From the NCBI RefSeq assembly GCF_003058195.1, contig NZ_QBUH01000006.1, positions 248,001 to 312,000 of the forward strand: a DNA stretch of 64,000 nt, written 5' to 3'. This stretch comes from Elizabethkingia sp. YR214 (GTDB lineage: Bacteria > Bacteroidota > Bacteroidia > Flavobacteriales > Weeksellaceae). Under the pieces are notes generated by a model, which made no database searches, was not told where the DNA came from, and worked only from the letters and a program-made list of their open reading frames with translations. Shown in pieces: positions 16,343-25,964 of the stretch; the first letter of the stretch is position 1; each line of letters starts with the position of its first letter. A program made the translations under genes and the position numbers.

Positions 16343-19300
16343 ATGCTTAAAAATATTATAAAAAGACCCGTATTAGCCACAGTTATATCTATACTGATGG
16401 TAATACTGGGGATAGTGGGAATGCTCAACCTTCCCATTACAAAATTTCCGGAGATTGCGCCACCAACCGTAATGGTTACAGCGGTATATCCGGGTGCTAA
16501 TGCCGAAACCATCGCACGTTCGGTAGCACCACCTATAGAAAATGCCATCAATGGTGTGGAGAACATGGATTATATTACTTCCACAGCCAGTAACGACGGT
16601 ACACTTTCCATTACCGTAATTTTTAAACTGGGAACCAATCCCGATCAGGCAGCTGTAAACGTACAAAACCGTGTTGCTCAGGTAACCAACCAATTACCTG
16701 TAGAGGTTGTACGTGCTGGTATTACTACGATCAAACGTCAGAACAGTATGATTTCCATGCTTGCATTAACAAGTAAGGATGGTAAAATAGACGAACTATT
16801 TCTGGAAAACTATGCCAAGATCAATATTATTCCGGAATTAAAAAGGGTAAAAGGTGTTGGTGATGCAATGGTATGGGGTAATAAGGACTACTCTATGCGT
16901 GTATGGTTGGATCCCGAAAAACTAAATTCATACGGACTTGCACCTATAGATATTTCCAATGCCATCCAGTCTCAGAATATTGAAGCTGCTCCTGGTAAAT
17001 TCGGAGAAAACAGTAACGAGGCTATGGAGTATGTTATGCGTTACAAAGGTAAATATACCGAGCCTGAACAATATGAAAATATTATTATTAAAGCTCAGAA
17101 CGATGGTTCCATACTTAGATTAAAGGATGTAGCCAAAGTAGAGTTTGGTGCTTATAGTTATGGTAGCTCTTCTAAGTTCGACAGAAAGTCTGGTCCAATG
17201 ATGGCTGTATTCCAGATGGCAGGTTCCAATGCCAACGAGGTACAGATTGCCATTAACGAAAAAATGAAGCAGCTGGAAAAATCTTTCCCTCCGGGAGTAG
17301 AATATCGTATTCCATACGCTACAAAGGAATCGCTGGACCAATCTATTAGTCAGGTAATATCTACGCTTATCGAGGCATTTATCCTTGTATTTATTGTCGT
17401 ATATATTTTCCTTCAGGATTTCCGTTCAACATTGATTCCGGCAATTGCAGTTCCGGTATCCATTATTGGTACATTCTTCTTTATGAATCTTTTTGGATTC
17501 TCTATTAACATTCTTACCCTGTTTGCTCTTGTACTGGCAATTGGTATTGTTGTAGATGATGCCATAGTAGTTGTAGAAGCTGTCCATGCTAAGATGGAAC
17601 ACCGAAAACTGAACGCACGTGCTGCGACAATGTCTGCAATGCATGAGATTTCCGGCGCAATTGTATCGATTACATTAGTAATGTCTGCTGTATTCGTTCC
17701 GGTAGCCTTTATGAAAGGATCTACAGGTTTATTCTACCAGCAGTTTGCCTTAACACTTGCTATTGCAATTATTATTTCTGCAATCAATGCATTGACACTA
17801 AGCCCTGCGCTTACGGCTTTATTCCTAAAGCCACATGAAGGAGACCACCATGAGAAGAAAAACTTTAAAGACCGTTTTTTTGCAGGATTCAATGCTGCAT
17901 TCAATGCCATAACCAATCGTTACGGAAAATCTATTCTCTTCCTTATTAAGAAAAGATGGATTGCCTTTGCTATCATGGCGGTATTCGGAGGACTATTCGT
18001 ATGGATGTCTATGACTACGCCTAAAGGCTTTATTCCGGATGAAGACCAAAATTTCCTAGCTATTACAGTGAATCTTCCGCCGGGAGCTTCGAAAGCCAGA
18101 ACTATTGAAGTTATAAAAACTGCAGAACATTATTTATCAGGACATCCTGCTGTAGAAAATGTAATGACGGTAGATGGATTCAACATGTTTAGCTCTACCT
18201 CATCGGCTTCCGCAGGCGCTATATGGATTAAGCTGAAGCATCTTAAAGATCGTGGAGATGTAAAGAAAATAGATGATATTATCGGCCAATTCCAGGCGAA
18301 ACTTGCAGAAGATAAGCGTGCTAATTTCCTTGTACTGAATATGCCTACTGTAGACGGTTTTGGTAATACGAGTGGTATGGAGCTTGTGCTTCAGGACCGT
18401 ACCAATGGTGAACTTCAAAAACTGGGACAGGTTTCCTATCAAATGATGGGCGCCCTGATGCAGAGACCTGAAATTGCTGTAGCCTTTACAACTTTCGACG
18501 TATCATTCCCTCAGTTCGAGCTATTGGTAGACGAAGCTAAAGCTGCACAGCTTGGTGTAAGCCTTGCAGATGTTATGGGTGTTATGCAGGGATATTACGG
18601 TAGTATTCAGTCTTCCGATTTCAACCGATTTGGTAAATACTACAGAGTACAAATACAATCTGCATTCGATGCCAGAAAAGATCAACGATCTCTGGATGGT
18701 GTTTTTGTAAAAAATAATACCGGCGGAATGGTACCAATTAATACATTGGTAACTCTGAAGCCAACAACCGGTGCTGAAATCGTAGACCGTTTCAACCTTT
18801 TCAACGCATCCAACTTAACGGTAATGGCTAAGCCGGGATATAGTACAGGGCAGGCAATGAAAGCTGTTGAAGAAGTAAGTGAAAAATTACTTCCGCAGGG
18901 ATATACCTATGATTACAAAGGGATGAGCCGTGAGGAATCTCAATCAGGATCACAGTCTACACTAATCTTTGGTTTATGTATTGTGTTTGTATACTTCCTG
19001 CTATCGGCACAGTATGACAGTTACATCCTTCCATTATCCGTATTATTAGCGATTCCGGTTGGTTTATCCGGGGTATTTATCGGAATTACATTTGCCGATA
19101 TTTCCAATAACATCTATGTGCAGATTGCTATGGTAATGCTTATTGGTCTCCTTGCGAAAAATGGTATTCTTATCGTGGAATTTGCAATACAGAGAAGAAG
19201 AGTTGGAAAAAGCCTTGTTGCTGCAGCTGTAGAAGGTGCCAAAGCCAGATTAAGACCGATCTTGATGACTTCTATCGCCTTTATTGCGGGACTTACACCA

Positions 19301-19486
19301 CTACTTTTTGTAGTAGGCCCATCGGCTTTAGGTAATCACTCTATCGGATATGCAGCAATCTTCGGTATGTTATTCGGAACCGTGTTAGGCGTATTTATTA
19401 CACCAGTTCTGTTTGTTATTTTCCAATACCTGCACGAACGTATCAGCGGTAAACAAATTTCGGAAGCAGACTGGGAGTATAATTAA
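16343..19486 (+). CDS. RND efflux inner-membrane transporter (AcrB/MexB, HAE-1 family)
   Basis: A 1047-residue proton-driven multidrug transporter with the standard 12-helix layout: a first helix at the N-terminus (VLATVISILMVILGIVGML), a large periplasmic loop, helices 2-6, a second loop and helices 8-12. The proton-relay acidic pair is in GIVVDDAIVVVEA, and the relay Lys in LIGLLAKNGILIVEF. The length is that of a complete HAE-1 pump. It sits between its adaptor and channel genes; the channel gene start is only 13 bases after its stop. Confidence 0.96.
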   Translation: MLKNIIKRPVLATVISILMVILGIVGMLNLPITKFPEIAPPTVMVTAVYPGANAETIARSVAPPIENAINGVENMDYITSTASNDGTLSITVIFKLGTNPDQAAVNVQNRVAQVTNQLPVEVVRAGITTIKRQNSMISMLALTSKDGKIDELFLENYAKINIIPELKRVKGVGDAMVWGNKDYSMRVWLDPEKLNSYGLAPIDISNAIQSQNIEAAPGKFGENSNEAMEYVMRYKGKYTEPEQYENIIIKAQNDGSILRLKDVAKVEFGAYSYGSSSKFDRKSGPMMAVFQMAGSNANEVQIAINEKMKQLEKSFPPGVEYRIPYATKESLDQSISQVISTLIEAFILVFIVVYIFLQDFRSTLIPAIAVPVSIIGTFFFMNLFGFSINILTLFALVLAIGIVVDDAIVVVEAVHAKMEHRKLNARAATMSAMHEISGAIVSITLVMSAVFVPVAFMKGSTGLFYQQFALTLAIAIIISAINALTLSPALTALFLKPHEGDHHEKKNFKDRFFAGFNAAFNAITNRYGKSILFLIKKRWIAFAIMAVFGGLFVWMSMTTPKGFIPDEDQNFLAITVNLPPGASKARTIEVIKTAEHYLSGHPAVENVMTVDGFNMFSSTSSASAGAIWIKLKHLKDRGDVKKIDDIIGQFQAKLAEDKRANFLVLNMPTVDGFGNTSGMELVLQDRTNGELQKLGQVSYQMMGALMQRPEIAVAFTTFDVSFPQFELLVDEAKAAQLGVSLADVMGVMQGYYGSIQSSDFNRFGKYYRVQIQSAFDARKDQRSLDGVFVKNNTGGMVPINTLVTLKPTTGAEIVDRFNLFNASNLTVMAKPGYSTGQAMKAVEEVSEKLLPQGYTYDYKGMSREESQSGSQSTLIFGLCIVFVYFLLSAQYDSYILPLSVLLAIPVGLSGVFIGITFADISNNIYVQIAMVMLIGLLAKNGILIVEFAIQRRRVGKSLVAAAVEGAKARLRPILMTSIAFIAGLTPLLFVVGPSALGNHSIGYAAIFGMLFGTVLGVFITPVLFVIFQYLHERISGKQISEADWEYN

Positions 19487-19499
19487 AATTTTAGAAAAA

Positions 19500-20927
19500 A
19501 TGAATTCAAAAAGAATCATCTATATAACAGCGGGAATAGCCTTGGCATCCGGATTAGTCACTTCTTGTAAAGTTCAGAAGTATGAACAGCCTAAACTTAC
19601 GGTACCAGAAAGCTATAGCAGCCAGCAAACTAATATCGAAGACTTTCAGAATATTGCAAAAATCAGCTACAGGGATTTCTATAAGGACCCTGTACTGGTT
19701 GCACTGATTGATAAAGCTTTAGCTGGAAACAACGATCTGCAGGTAGCATTAAAACAAATAGAACTGGCATCTTTAGGATTCCAGCAGTCTAAATGGGGAA
19801 ATGTTCCTAAAGTAAGTCTGAGCATTGCGAATGCAGGTATTAACAGACCATCGGATAACAGTATTAATGGTATTAGTGCAAGTCAGTTCTTAGGTAAAAG
19901 ATATACCGAGGATTATACCTCTGCCGTATCTATTTCTTGGGAAGCGGACATTTGGGGAAAAATTAAAAGTACCAAAGAAGAAGCTTTAGCAAGTTATCTG
20001 CAAACTCAGGAAGCAGCAAAAGCTGTAAAAACAAGATTGGTTGCAGAAGTAGCACAGGGTTACTACAATCTTCTGATGCTGGATAAGCAATTGGAGATTA
20101 CAAAATCCAATCTGGCATTAAGTGACAAAACTTTAGCACTGATAAAAAAACAGTTTGAAGTGGGGATAGGGACTGCACTTGCGGTTCAGCAACAAGAAAC
20201 CAATATGGACCAAATCAGAAAAAGCATTCCTGTAATCGAAAGTGCTATAAGCACACAGGAGCATGCACTAAATATCCTGACAGGTTCTTTTCCTTCCAGA
20301 GTTGAACGCAATATTAGTCTGGACTCCGTAGAAGCACCAACTGGTTTATCCACAGGAATTCCTTCAGAACTGCTGAGCTACCGTCCGGATATTAAAACCC
20401 AGGAACTTAATTTCAGACGAAGTGTGGCTTCTATCAATATTGCAAAAGCCAATATGTACCCTGTACTTAATATTACAGCACAAGGTGGTCTTAACGCCTT
20501 CAAAGCAAGTGACTGGTTTAGCATTCCGGGGTCTTTGTTCGGAATGGCAGCAGGATCATTGGTACAGCCATTATTACAAGGAAAACAGCTAAAAACACAA
20601 TATGAACAATCAAAAATTTCTTCCCAACAAGCGGAATTACAATTCAAACAAAGTGTAATTCAGGCTGTAGGTGAAGTATCGGATGTTCTGGTTCAGGCTG
20701 ATAAATTAAAAGAGCAACGTTCTATCGCAGAAGCATTGGTAAAAAGATCGAATGAAACGGTAAAAAATGCTGAAACTTTATTTAAATATAGTGAAGCATC
20801 TTACCTTGAAATGTTAGTAGCACAAACCAATAAGCTTCAGGCCGAGCTGGATCTGGCCAATATAAAAACCCAGCAACTTAATGCTACCACCTCCCTATAT
20901 CGTGCTCTGGGAGGCGGATGGCAATAA
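19500..20927 (+). CDS. Outer-membrane efflux channel lipoprotein (OprM/NodT family)
   Basis: A 475-residue TolC-like outer-membrane factor. ATG 19500 gives a lipoprotein signal (IYITAGIALASGLVTSCKV). The body shows the two repeated helical/beta halves of the family, with RDFYKDPVLVALIDKAL early, VSISWEADIWGKI in the first half and LLSYRPDIKTQELNFRRS in the second. The longer frame that reads back into the pump gene has no support. It completes the tripartite pump of this operon. No terminator is obvious right after it. Confidence 0.94.
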   Translation: MNSKRIIYITAGIALASGLVTSCKVQKYEQPKLTVPESYSSQQTNIEDFQNIAKISYRDFYKDPVLVALIDKALAGNNDLQVALKQIELASLGFQQSKWGNVPKVSLSIANAGINRPSDNSINGISASQFLGKRYTEDYTSAVSISWEADIWGKIKSTKEEALASYLQTQEAAKAVKTRLVAEVAQGYYNLLMLDKQLEITKSNLALSDKTLALIKKQFEVGIGTALAVQQQETNMDQIRKSIPVIESAISTQEHALNILTGSFPSRVERNISLDSVEAPTGLSTGIPSELLSYRPDIKTQELNFRRSVASINIAKANMYPVLNITAQGGLNAFKASDWFSIPGSLFGMAAGSLVQPLLQGKQLKTQYEQSKISSQQAELQFKQSVIQAVGEVSDVLVQADKLKEQRSIAEALVKRSNETVKNAETLFKYSEASYLEMLVAQTNKLQAELDLANIKTQQLNATTSLYRALGGGWQ

Positions 20928-21110
20928 TAAACAATAGCTTATATTTTCTGTTTTTATTTCTAATGGCCACTCCGGGACTTGTTCCGGGGTGGTTTTGTTT
21001 TACAGAGGACGGATATCACTATGTTTATTGTGTATCTTTGATCATCAATTTCAGAGGTAATGAATCCGGAGTACATAGAAACAGAAAGTTTATCTTTAGA
21101 AAAGCTTTAC

Positions 21111-21857
21111 ATGAACAGGCTGGCAATTATTGGCTATGGCTGGCTGGGGAAACGGTTGGCTGATTATTTTTCTGACCATTACAAAATCTATACAATTAGC
21201 AAAAGCTCCAATAGCGAAGGAGGGTCGCTGCATTTCAGTATCGATTTCGATTCTGATGAGATTCTTGAAAACAACCCGGATATTAATCTTGCAGATGCAA
21301 TTATTATATGCCTCCCATTTTCGCAACGGACAGCTCTGGAAATATTGACTCGACGTTTTAACCGGGTAAGCCAATATATTGGTGATTACCATGGTCCTAT
21401 TTTTCTAACCAGTTCTACCGGAATATACCCACAGGATCAAAAGAACATTGATGAGACAACTTATGCCGATTCAGAACTTAGCTTCAATATGGCATCTATT
21501 GAAAACCTGATTAAAAAAAGTTTTCCACAAGTCAACATTCTTCGGCTTGGCGGGTTAATGGGAGATAACAGACAGCTAAAAAATTACAAAATAACAGATC
21601 TGGAGCAAGTTGTTAATCATATTCATTATCACGATATCTGCAGGATTATCGAAACAATGATTAATAAGAATATATCCTCCGAGACCTTTAATATTGTAGC
21701 ACCTCAGCATCCCACAAAAGAGGAAGTTATCAGTATGCAGAACAATCAGGTCTGCAAAACCGTATCTGAAATAAAACAGCAACGGATTATCAGTTCTGAG
21801 AAAAGTGAACAAGTATTGAACTTCACTTACGAAAAACCAGATCCAAGGTTATTTTAA
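21111..21857 (+). CDS. NAD(P)-binding epimerase-like protein (YeeZ-like)
   Basis: A 248-residue Rossmann-fold protein of the NAD-dependent epimerase superfamily. It starts with the nucleotide-binding LAIIGYGWLGKRLADYF, has the FLTSSTGIYP segment with Ser/Thr at the active-site position and ends in a short substrate domain. ATG 21111 (MNRLAIIG) is preferred over the frame opening at 21060, because it places the first beta strand at the N-terminus as in the family. The start lies 10 genes' context away from any sugar pathway, so the substrate is unknown. The mepB-like gene follows 10 bases after the stop and is likely co-transcribed. Confidence 0.78.
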   Translation: MNRLAIIGYGWLGKRLADYFSDHYKIYTISKSSNSEGGSLHFSIDFDSDEILENNPDINLADAIIICLPFSQRTALEILTRRFNRVSQYIGDYHGPIFLTSSTGIYPQDQKNIDETTYADSELSFNMASIENLIKKSFPQVNILRLGGLMGDNRQLKNYKITDLEQVVNHIHYHDICRIIETMINKNISSETFNIVAPQHPTKEEVISMQNNQVCKTVSEIKQQRIISSEKSEQVLNFTYEKPDPRLF

Positions 21858-21867
21858 AATACCGACA

Positions 21868-22368
21868 ATGAATGAAGAACTTTACAGATTAGAAAATATA
21901 TTATTAAAAGAAAACGGTTTAAAGATTTCCATGCCGATCGAGGATTCTGAATGCGAAGAATATTTCGGTTATAATTTTCAGCTGGATCATTATAATATAA
22001 AATTTAGAAAGGCAAAAGTAACTCCTAAAAAGAATGGACAGTTTGTAACTTTATGGAGAAGGAATACCAATAAACAAACAGAGCCTTTTCATTATAATGA
22101 CTCTTTCGATTTTTATATTATCGCCGCAGAATACCACGAAAAATCCGGATATTTTATTTTTCAAAAATCTCTACTGGCCGAAAAACAAATTCTAACATCT
22201 GATTCCAGGGAAGGAAAACGCGGATTTAGAGTATATCCTGCATGGGATATTCCACAAAATAAACAGGCCGAAAGAACTCAAAAATGGCAATTGGAATACT
22301 TTATAGATACAACTTTATCAGGTAATCTGATAACAGAAAAACTGAATATAATTTTCAAGATTTCATAA
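21868..22368 (+). CDS. MepB-family protein
   Basis: A 166-residue soluble protein that I recognise as MepB-like, from the central VTLWRRNTNKQTEPF and the later SGYFIFQKSLLAEKQIL and GKRGFRVYPAWD. MepB was named from the Staphylococcus mepRAB operon; its biochemical role is not established. There are no membrane segments. It probably shares a transcript with the epimerase-like gene. Confidence 0.82.
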   Translation: MNEELYRLENILLKENGLKISMPIEDSECEEYFGYNFQLDHYNIKFRKAKVTPKKNGQFVTLWRRNTNKQTEPFHYNDSFDFYIIAAEYHEKSGYFIFQKSLLAEKQILTSDSREGKRGFRVYPAWDIPQNKQAERTQKWQLEYFIDTTLSGNLITEKLNIIFKIS

Positions 22369-22467
22369 CAGGATTCTTTAGCATCTCGGCTTTTGGCATA
22401 AATTTGGGTAACTTTATGAAGTTATTTTATTAAATAAACAATCATTTATAAACCTAAAATATCTACT

Positions 22468-22956
22468 ATGAATCGTATTGCAAGTATTATCGGTATTGGA
22501 GCTTTGTTATTGGCAAGCAGCTGTAACTCTCCAAAACAGACTATGACAGACACAACATCTTCGACAGACAAGGCTTCTTCTGACCAGAAGAATGTTAAAA
22601 TAGAATTTACTGGTACAGATAGCTTCAACATCAAGAGTGCTAAACTTAAAATAAGTTTGTACGGTGTTTCTGCTAACATTGCTGATGTTCCGGCTACATT
22701 GATTACTGAAAAAGAAATTGAACAGAAGACTGTTCCATTTACAATAGATCTTCCGGTTCCGGCTAATGCCGCAAGCCTTATTAAGCCTGCTGTAAAAGAA
22801 GGAGAACCTGTAAAATATTATGTAGCGATCACTTGGGATTCTGATGGTAACGGAAAAGAAGAAAAAGGCGATATTGTTATCGACTACGATAAGAAATTCC
22901 CAAATATTACCATTGATGGGACTACACAACAAGTGTATCTGAAAGTATCTAAGTAA
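22468..22956 (+). CDS. YbaY-like lipoprotein
   Basis: A 162-residue predicted lipoprotein: signal IASIIGIGALLLASSCNS with lipobox Cys, a Ser/Thr/Asp-rich linker of about 25 residues, then a small beta domain with LKISLYGVSANIADVPATL and VPFTIDLPVP. This pattern is like the YbaY/YscW-type domain (secretion-chaperone-like lipoproteins). Function is unknown. It is monocistronic, with a perfect terminator after it and -7-like elements (TAAATTTG at 22399-22406 and TAACTTTA at 22409-22416) upstream. Confidence 0.7.
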   Translation: MNRIASIIGIGALLLASSCNSPKQTMTDTTSSTDKASSDQKNVKIEFTGTDSFNIKSAKLKISLYGVSANIADVPATLITEKEIEQKTVPFTIDLPVPANAASLIKPAVKEGEPVKYYVAITWDSDGNGKEEKGDIVIDYDKKFPNITIDGTTQQVYLKVSK

Positions 22957-22973
22957 AAAACTTATACACAATA

Positions 22974-23003
22974 AAAACCTCCTGATTTCTCAGGAGGTTT
23001 TCT
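22974..23003 (+). terminator. Rho-independent terminator of the YbaY-like gene
   Basis: AAAACCTCCTGA (22974-22985) pairs perfectly with TCAGGAGGTTTT (22990-23001) around a TTTC loop. Confidence 0.9.
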
Positions 23004-23146
23004 TATTTATACACAATAATAAATCTAAAGATACTATTATTTATATCCAGGGTTAACCGTAATTTTATATTAGGTAAATCTAAAAAACGGTGTTATAGGC
23101 AAGTGGTGAAGTTTTTTTTGTTAGCCAGAATATAAAATTAAATTGA

Positions 23147-23488
23147 ATGAGCATCAGAGATATCAACAATACGGAACATTATAATTGGGGAGATGCCTGT
23201 GACGGATGGCATCTTTTGAAAACAGATTCACTAAGTGTTATTCAGGAAAAAATGCCTGCAGGCACAGAAGAATCCTACCACTATCATACTAAGGCACAAC
23301 AGCTTTTTTATATTCTGAAAGGAACAGCTACTTTTGAAACCGAAAACGGAATTTTCACTGTCCACGAAAGACAAAGCTTTCATATTGAACCGGAATTAAA
23401 GCATCATATTCTGAATAAATCATCTGAAGATTTAGAGTTTTTGGTAATTTCTGAACCTAAGTCTCACGGGGATCGAGTTAATTTATAA
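23147..23488 (+). CDS. Small cupin-domain protein
   Basis: A 113-residue single-domain cupin. Metal-ligand motifs are visible: YHYHTKAQQLFYILKG (two His, Gln) and the second box HIEPELKHHIL. Such proteins bind a metal and serve as small dioxygenases, isomerases or sensors; which one cannot be told. It is soluble and appears monocistronic, lying between the YbaY-like gene and the fluoride riboswitch. Confidence 0.82.
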   Translation: MSIRDINNTEHYNWGDACDGWHLLKTDSLSVIQEKMPAGTEESYHYHTKAQQLFYILKGTATFETENGIFTVHERQSFHIEPELKHHILNKSSEDLEFLVISEPKSHGDRVNL

Positions 23489-23533
23489 AATCTGACGTTG
23501 AAACAGCGTTTGCAAAAAGTGAATTAAAATTTG

Positions 23534-23562
23534 TTGTGGATAAATAAATATCTCTAAATTTG
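23534..23562 (+). promoter_or_regulatory. Promoter of the fluoride-riboswitch transcript
   Basis: TTG (23534-23536), an 18-base spacer and TAAATTTG (23555-23562) match the Bacteroidetes -33/-7 consensus and lie about 15 bases before the aptamer. Confidence 0.65.
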
Positions 23563-23576
23563 TGTCATATAAAAAA

Positions 23577-23632
23577 GGAAATGGTGTTCTTCCTTGCCCA
23601 ACCGCTTCTGAGGAGCTGATGACGCCTGATTA
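23577..23632 (+). ncRNA. Fluoride riboswitch (crcB RNA motif)
   Basis: The sequence carries the conserved landmarks of the crcB fluoride aptamer in order: GGAAATGGTGTTCTTCC, then AACCGCTTCTG, GAGGAGC, CTGATGACGCC and a 3' CCTGAT. It precedes a CLC-type anion transporter, one of the two classic gene contexts of this riboswitch. CCTGAT (23625-23630) can pair with ATCAGG (23653-23658), which lies 6 bases before the start codon, so control of translation initiation is plausible. The aptamer call rests on motif recognition, the switching mechanism on inference. Confidence 0.88.
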
Positions 23633-23664
23633 AATTAAATGTCAAACATTTTATCAGGTACATT

Positions 23665-24972
23665 ATGTCAACAAAAAAGGAAAAAACAGCCAGCAGAAAA
23701 TTCAATTTGTCCTTACAGGTATTTTTCAGACGCTACCCTTCTACCCTTTATATTTTCAGATGGTTATTCATCACCCTGTTTATAGGTACTTTAATAGGAT
23801 CTGCATCAGCATTCTTTTTACAAACACTGGACTGGACCACTAACTTCAGGGAAAATCATTTATGGTTAATCGCTCTATTGCCAATAGGCGGATTCCTTAT
23901 AGGATTACTATATTACTATCTGGGTAAAGATATAGAAGCCGGAAACAATCTGCTAATAGACACTATCCATGATCCGAAACAGATTATCCCTTTCCGGATG
24001 GCACCATTTGTATATATCGGAACCATTGCCACACACTTCTTTGGAGGTTCTGCCGGCCGTGAAGGTACAGCATTACAAATGGCGGGTGCTATTGCAGACC
24101 AGTTCAGCAAACCTTTCAGGCTCAATTCTGGTGAGCGGGCTATTTTAATTATTGCTGCTATAGCTGCCGGATTTGGTTCGGTTTTCGGTACACCTTTAGC
24201 TGGTGCTATCTTTGGACTGGAAGTATTTCTAATTGGCAGAATAAGATACAATGCTATTTTTCCTGCATTTTCAGCTGCTATTATTGCAGATCTGGTAACC
24301 AAACTATGGCAGACTCATCACACTCATTATCATATCAACATCATTCCTGACGTTTCCTTCCTGAATATTATCTATGCAATTATTGCCGGAATTTTTTTCG
24401 GATTATGTGCTTCTGCCTTCAGTAAAGCTATACATTTCGCAGGAAGAATTTTTAAATCTAAAATATCTTATCCACCGTTAAGACCTTTTGTTGGTGGTAT
24501 TATTGTAGCTTCTGCAGTATGGGCTATAGGAACTACAAAATATATAGGACTGGGAATTCCGACTATTGTAGCTTCTTTCGATCAGCAATTGCCAGCTTAT
24601 GATTTTGCACTTAAAATGATTTTCACCATTGTGACCTTATCTGCAGGATTCAAAGGTGGAGAAGTAACCCCATTGTTTTTTATTGGTGCTACACTGGGAA
24701 ATGCATTAAGCTATTTCATTCCGCTTCCGCCCGGACTTTTGGCCGGAATGGGATTCGTAGCAGTATTTGCGGGAGCAACCAACACTCCTATTGCCTGTAT
24801 GATTATGGCTATTGAACTCTTTGGAAGCGAATGTGGGGTCTATGTCGCTATTGCTTGTGTCGTTGCTTATTTATTATCTGGTAATAACAGCATTTATGGT
24901 AAACAGATGATTGGTGAGCCTAAACATTCAAGGTTTATAGGCTATCAGGGGAAAAGGCTAAATGATCTTTAA
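23665..24972 (+). CDS. eriC: CLC-family fluoride/proton antiporter
   Basis: A 435-residue CLC transporter with about ten membrane helices. The selectivity segment GGSAGREGTALQMAGA carries the GREG core of the family. In place of the usual GSGIP loop it has EAGNNLLIDTIH, as in the fluoride-specific CLC-F branch. A third pore segment is FKGGEVTPLFFIGATLG. No C-terminal CBS domains are present. With the fluoride riboswitch directly upstream, its role is almost certainly export of toxic fluoride from the cytoplasm. It is monocistronic; after the stop comes a short degenerate repeat tract. Confidence 0.93.
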   Translation: MSTKKEKTASRKFNLSLQVFFRRYPSTLYIFRWLFITLFIGTLIGSASAFFLQTLDWTTNFRENHLWLIALLPIGGFLIGLLYYYLGKDIEAGNNLLIDTIHDPKQIIPFRMAPFVYIGTIATHFFGGSAGREGTALQMAGAIADQFSKPFRLNSGERAILIIAAIAAGFGSVFGTPLAGAIFGLEVFLIGRIRYNAIFPAFSAAIIADLVTKLWQTHHTHYHINIIPDVSFLNIIYAIIAGIFFGLCASAFSKAIHFAGRIFKSKISYPPLRPFVGGIIVASAVWAIGTTKYIGLGIPTIVASFDQQLPAYDFALKMIFTIVTLSAGFKGGEVTPLFFIGATLGNALSYFIPLPPGLLAGMGFVAVFAGATNTPIACMIMAIELFGSECGVYVAIACVVAYLLSGNNSIYGKQMIGEPKHSRFIGYQGKRLNDL

Positions 24973-24977
24973 AGTAC

Positions 24978-25016
24978 GAAGTTGGAAATTAGAAGTTAGT
25001 TATTAGAGGTTAGATA
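24978..25016. repeat. Degenerate GAAGTTAG/TTAGAAGTTAG micro-repeats
   Basis: The stretch holds several imperfect copies of an 8-to-12-base unit (GAAGTTGGAAATTAG, AAGTTAGTTATTAG, AGGTTAGA). It is non-coding and lies between the fluoride transporter and the SDR gene. It looks like an intergenic simple repeat; its presence elsewhere was not checked. Confidence 0.5.
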
Positions 25017-25163
25017 TAAGACGTCAGGTGTAAAGCTATATATCCATTTTATATACTAAAGTCCAATATTCCTGAATATTACTCATAATTAACTCCGCAA
25101 GTTTCGGGTTTTATTTGCCTGTATTAATATCAATCTTTGCAAGATTATTATAAACAAAATATC

Positions 25164-25919
25164 ATGCAGCGATTTAAAAATAAGTTTGCCCTTATTACAG
25201 GAGGAACTAACGGAATGGGCTATGCTACTGCACAAAAATTTATTGAGGAAGGTGGATTTACCATCATTACAGGCCGAAGTACTGCTACGGTACATAATGC
25301 AGTAAATAGCTTAGGAGAAAGAGCTTTCGGAATCGTATCGGATGCCGGAAATATGAAAGATGTTTTCGCTTTACAGGAAAACGTAAAACAGTATACCAAC
25401 ACCATCGATTTGCTGTTTGTAAATGCTGGTTACGGACAGTTTGCATCTGTTGCACAAGCCGACGAAGCACATTTTGACGAGTTATTCAATATGTTGGTAA
25501 AAGGTGTTTTCTTTACAGTCCAACAAATACTTCCACTGATGAAATCAGGTAGTTCTGTTGTTTTAAACACTTCTTTTGTTACTGAGATCGGAACCCCTTA
25601 TTTCTCCGTTTATTCAGCAGCCAAATCGGCGGTACAATCTTTTATCAAGACCTTTGCTGCTGAGTTTACAGAAAAAGGTATTCGTGTAAATGGTATTAGT
25701 CCTGGACATATTAAAACCAATATATTCAGCAATACTGGTCTGAACAAAGAACAGATTGATGAAGCTGTACAAAGTCTTATCCCAACAATTCCCTTTAAGA
25801 GACAGGGTGAACCATCTGAAATAGCCAACGCGGTGCTTTTTCTGGCTTCACAGGAAGCTTCTTATATCCACGGAGCAGAATTAGCAGTTGATGCCGGTAT
25901 CTCTGTAATCAGTTCGTAA
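25164..25919 (+). CDS. Short-chain dehydrogenase/reductase
   Basis: A 251-residue classical SDR oxidoreductase. The cofactor motif TGGTNGMG is at residues 12-19, NAG at about 87-89, the catalytic Ser at 137 (NTSFVTE) and the YxxxK pair at Y150/K154 (YSAAK). The Arg following the first strand region (ITGRST) suggests NADP preference. ATG 25164 is the natural start; an upstream frame extension lacks a match. The substrate is unknown. Confidence 0.92.
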   Translation: MQRFKNKFALITGGTNGMGYATAQKFIEEGGFTIITGRSTATVHNAVNSLGERAFGIVSDAGNMKDVFALQENVKQYTNTIDLLFVNAGYGQFASVAQADEAHFDELFNMLVKGVFFTVQQILPLMKSGSSVVLNTSFVTEIGTPYFSVYSAAKSAVQSFIKTFAAEFTEKGIRVNGISPGHIKTNIFSNTGLNKEQIDEAVQSLIPTIPFKRQGEPSEIANAVLFLASQEASYIHGAELAVDAGISVISS

Positions 25920-25964
25920 AAAGCAGATTCTGGAATAATGTATATTTGTGATCAATAAGTCCAA

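Noticed and set aside
22507-22971. 154-codon open frame on the minus strand across the YbaY-like gene
   Set aside because: It runs antisense to a lipoprotein gene with signal peptide and terminator, has a composition of Phe/Ser-rich shadow sequence and no family resemblance.
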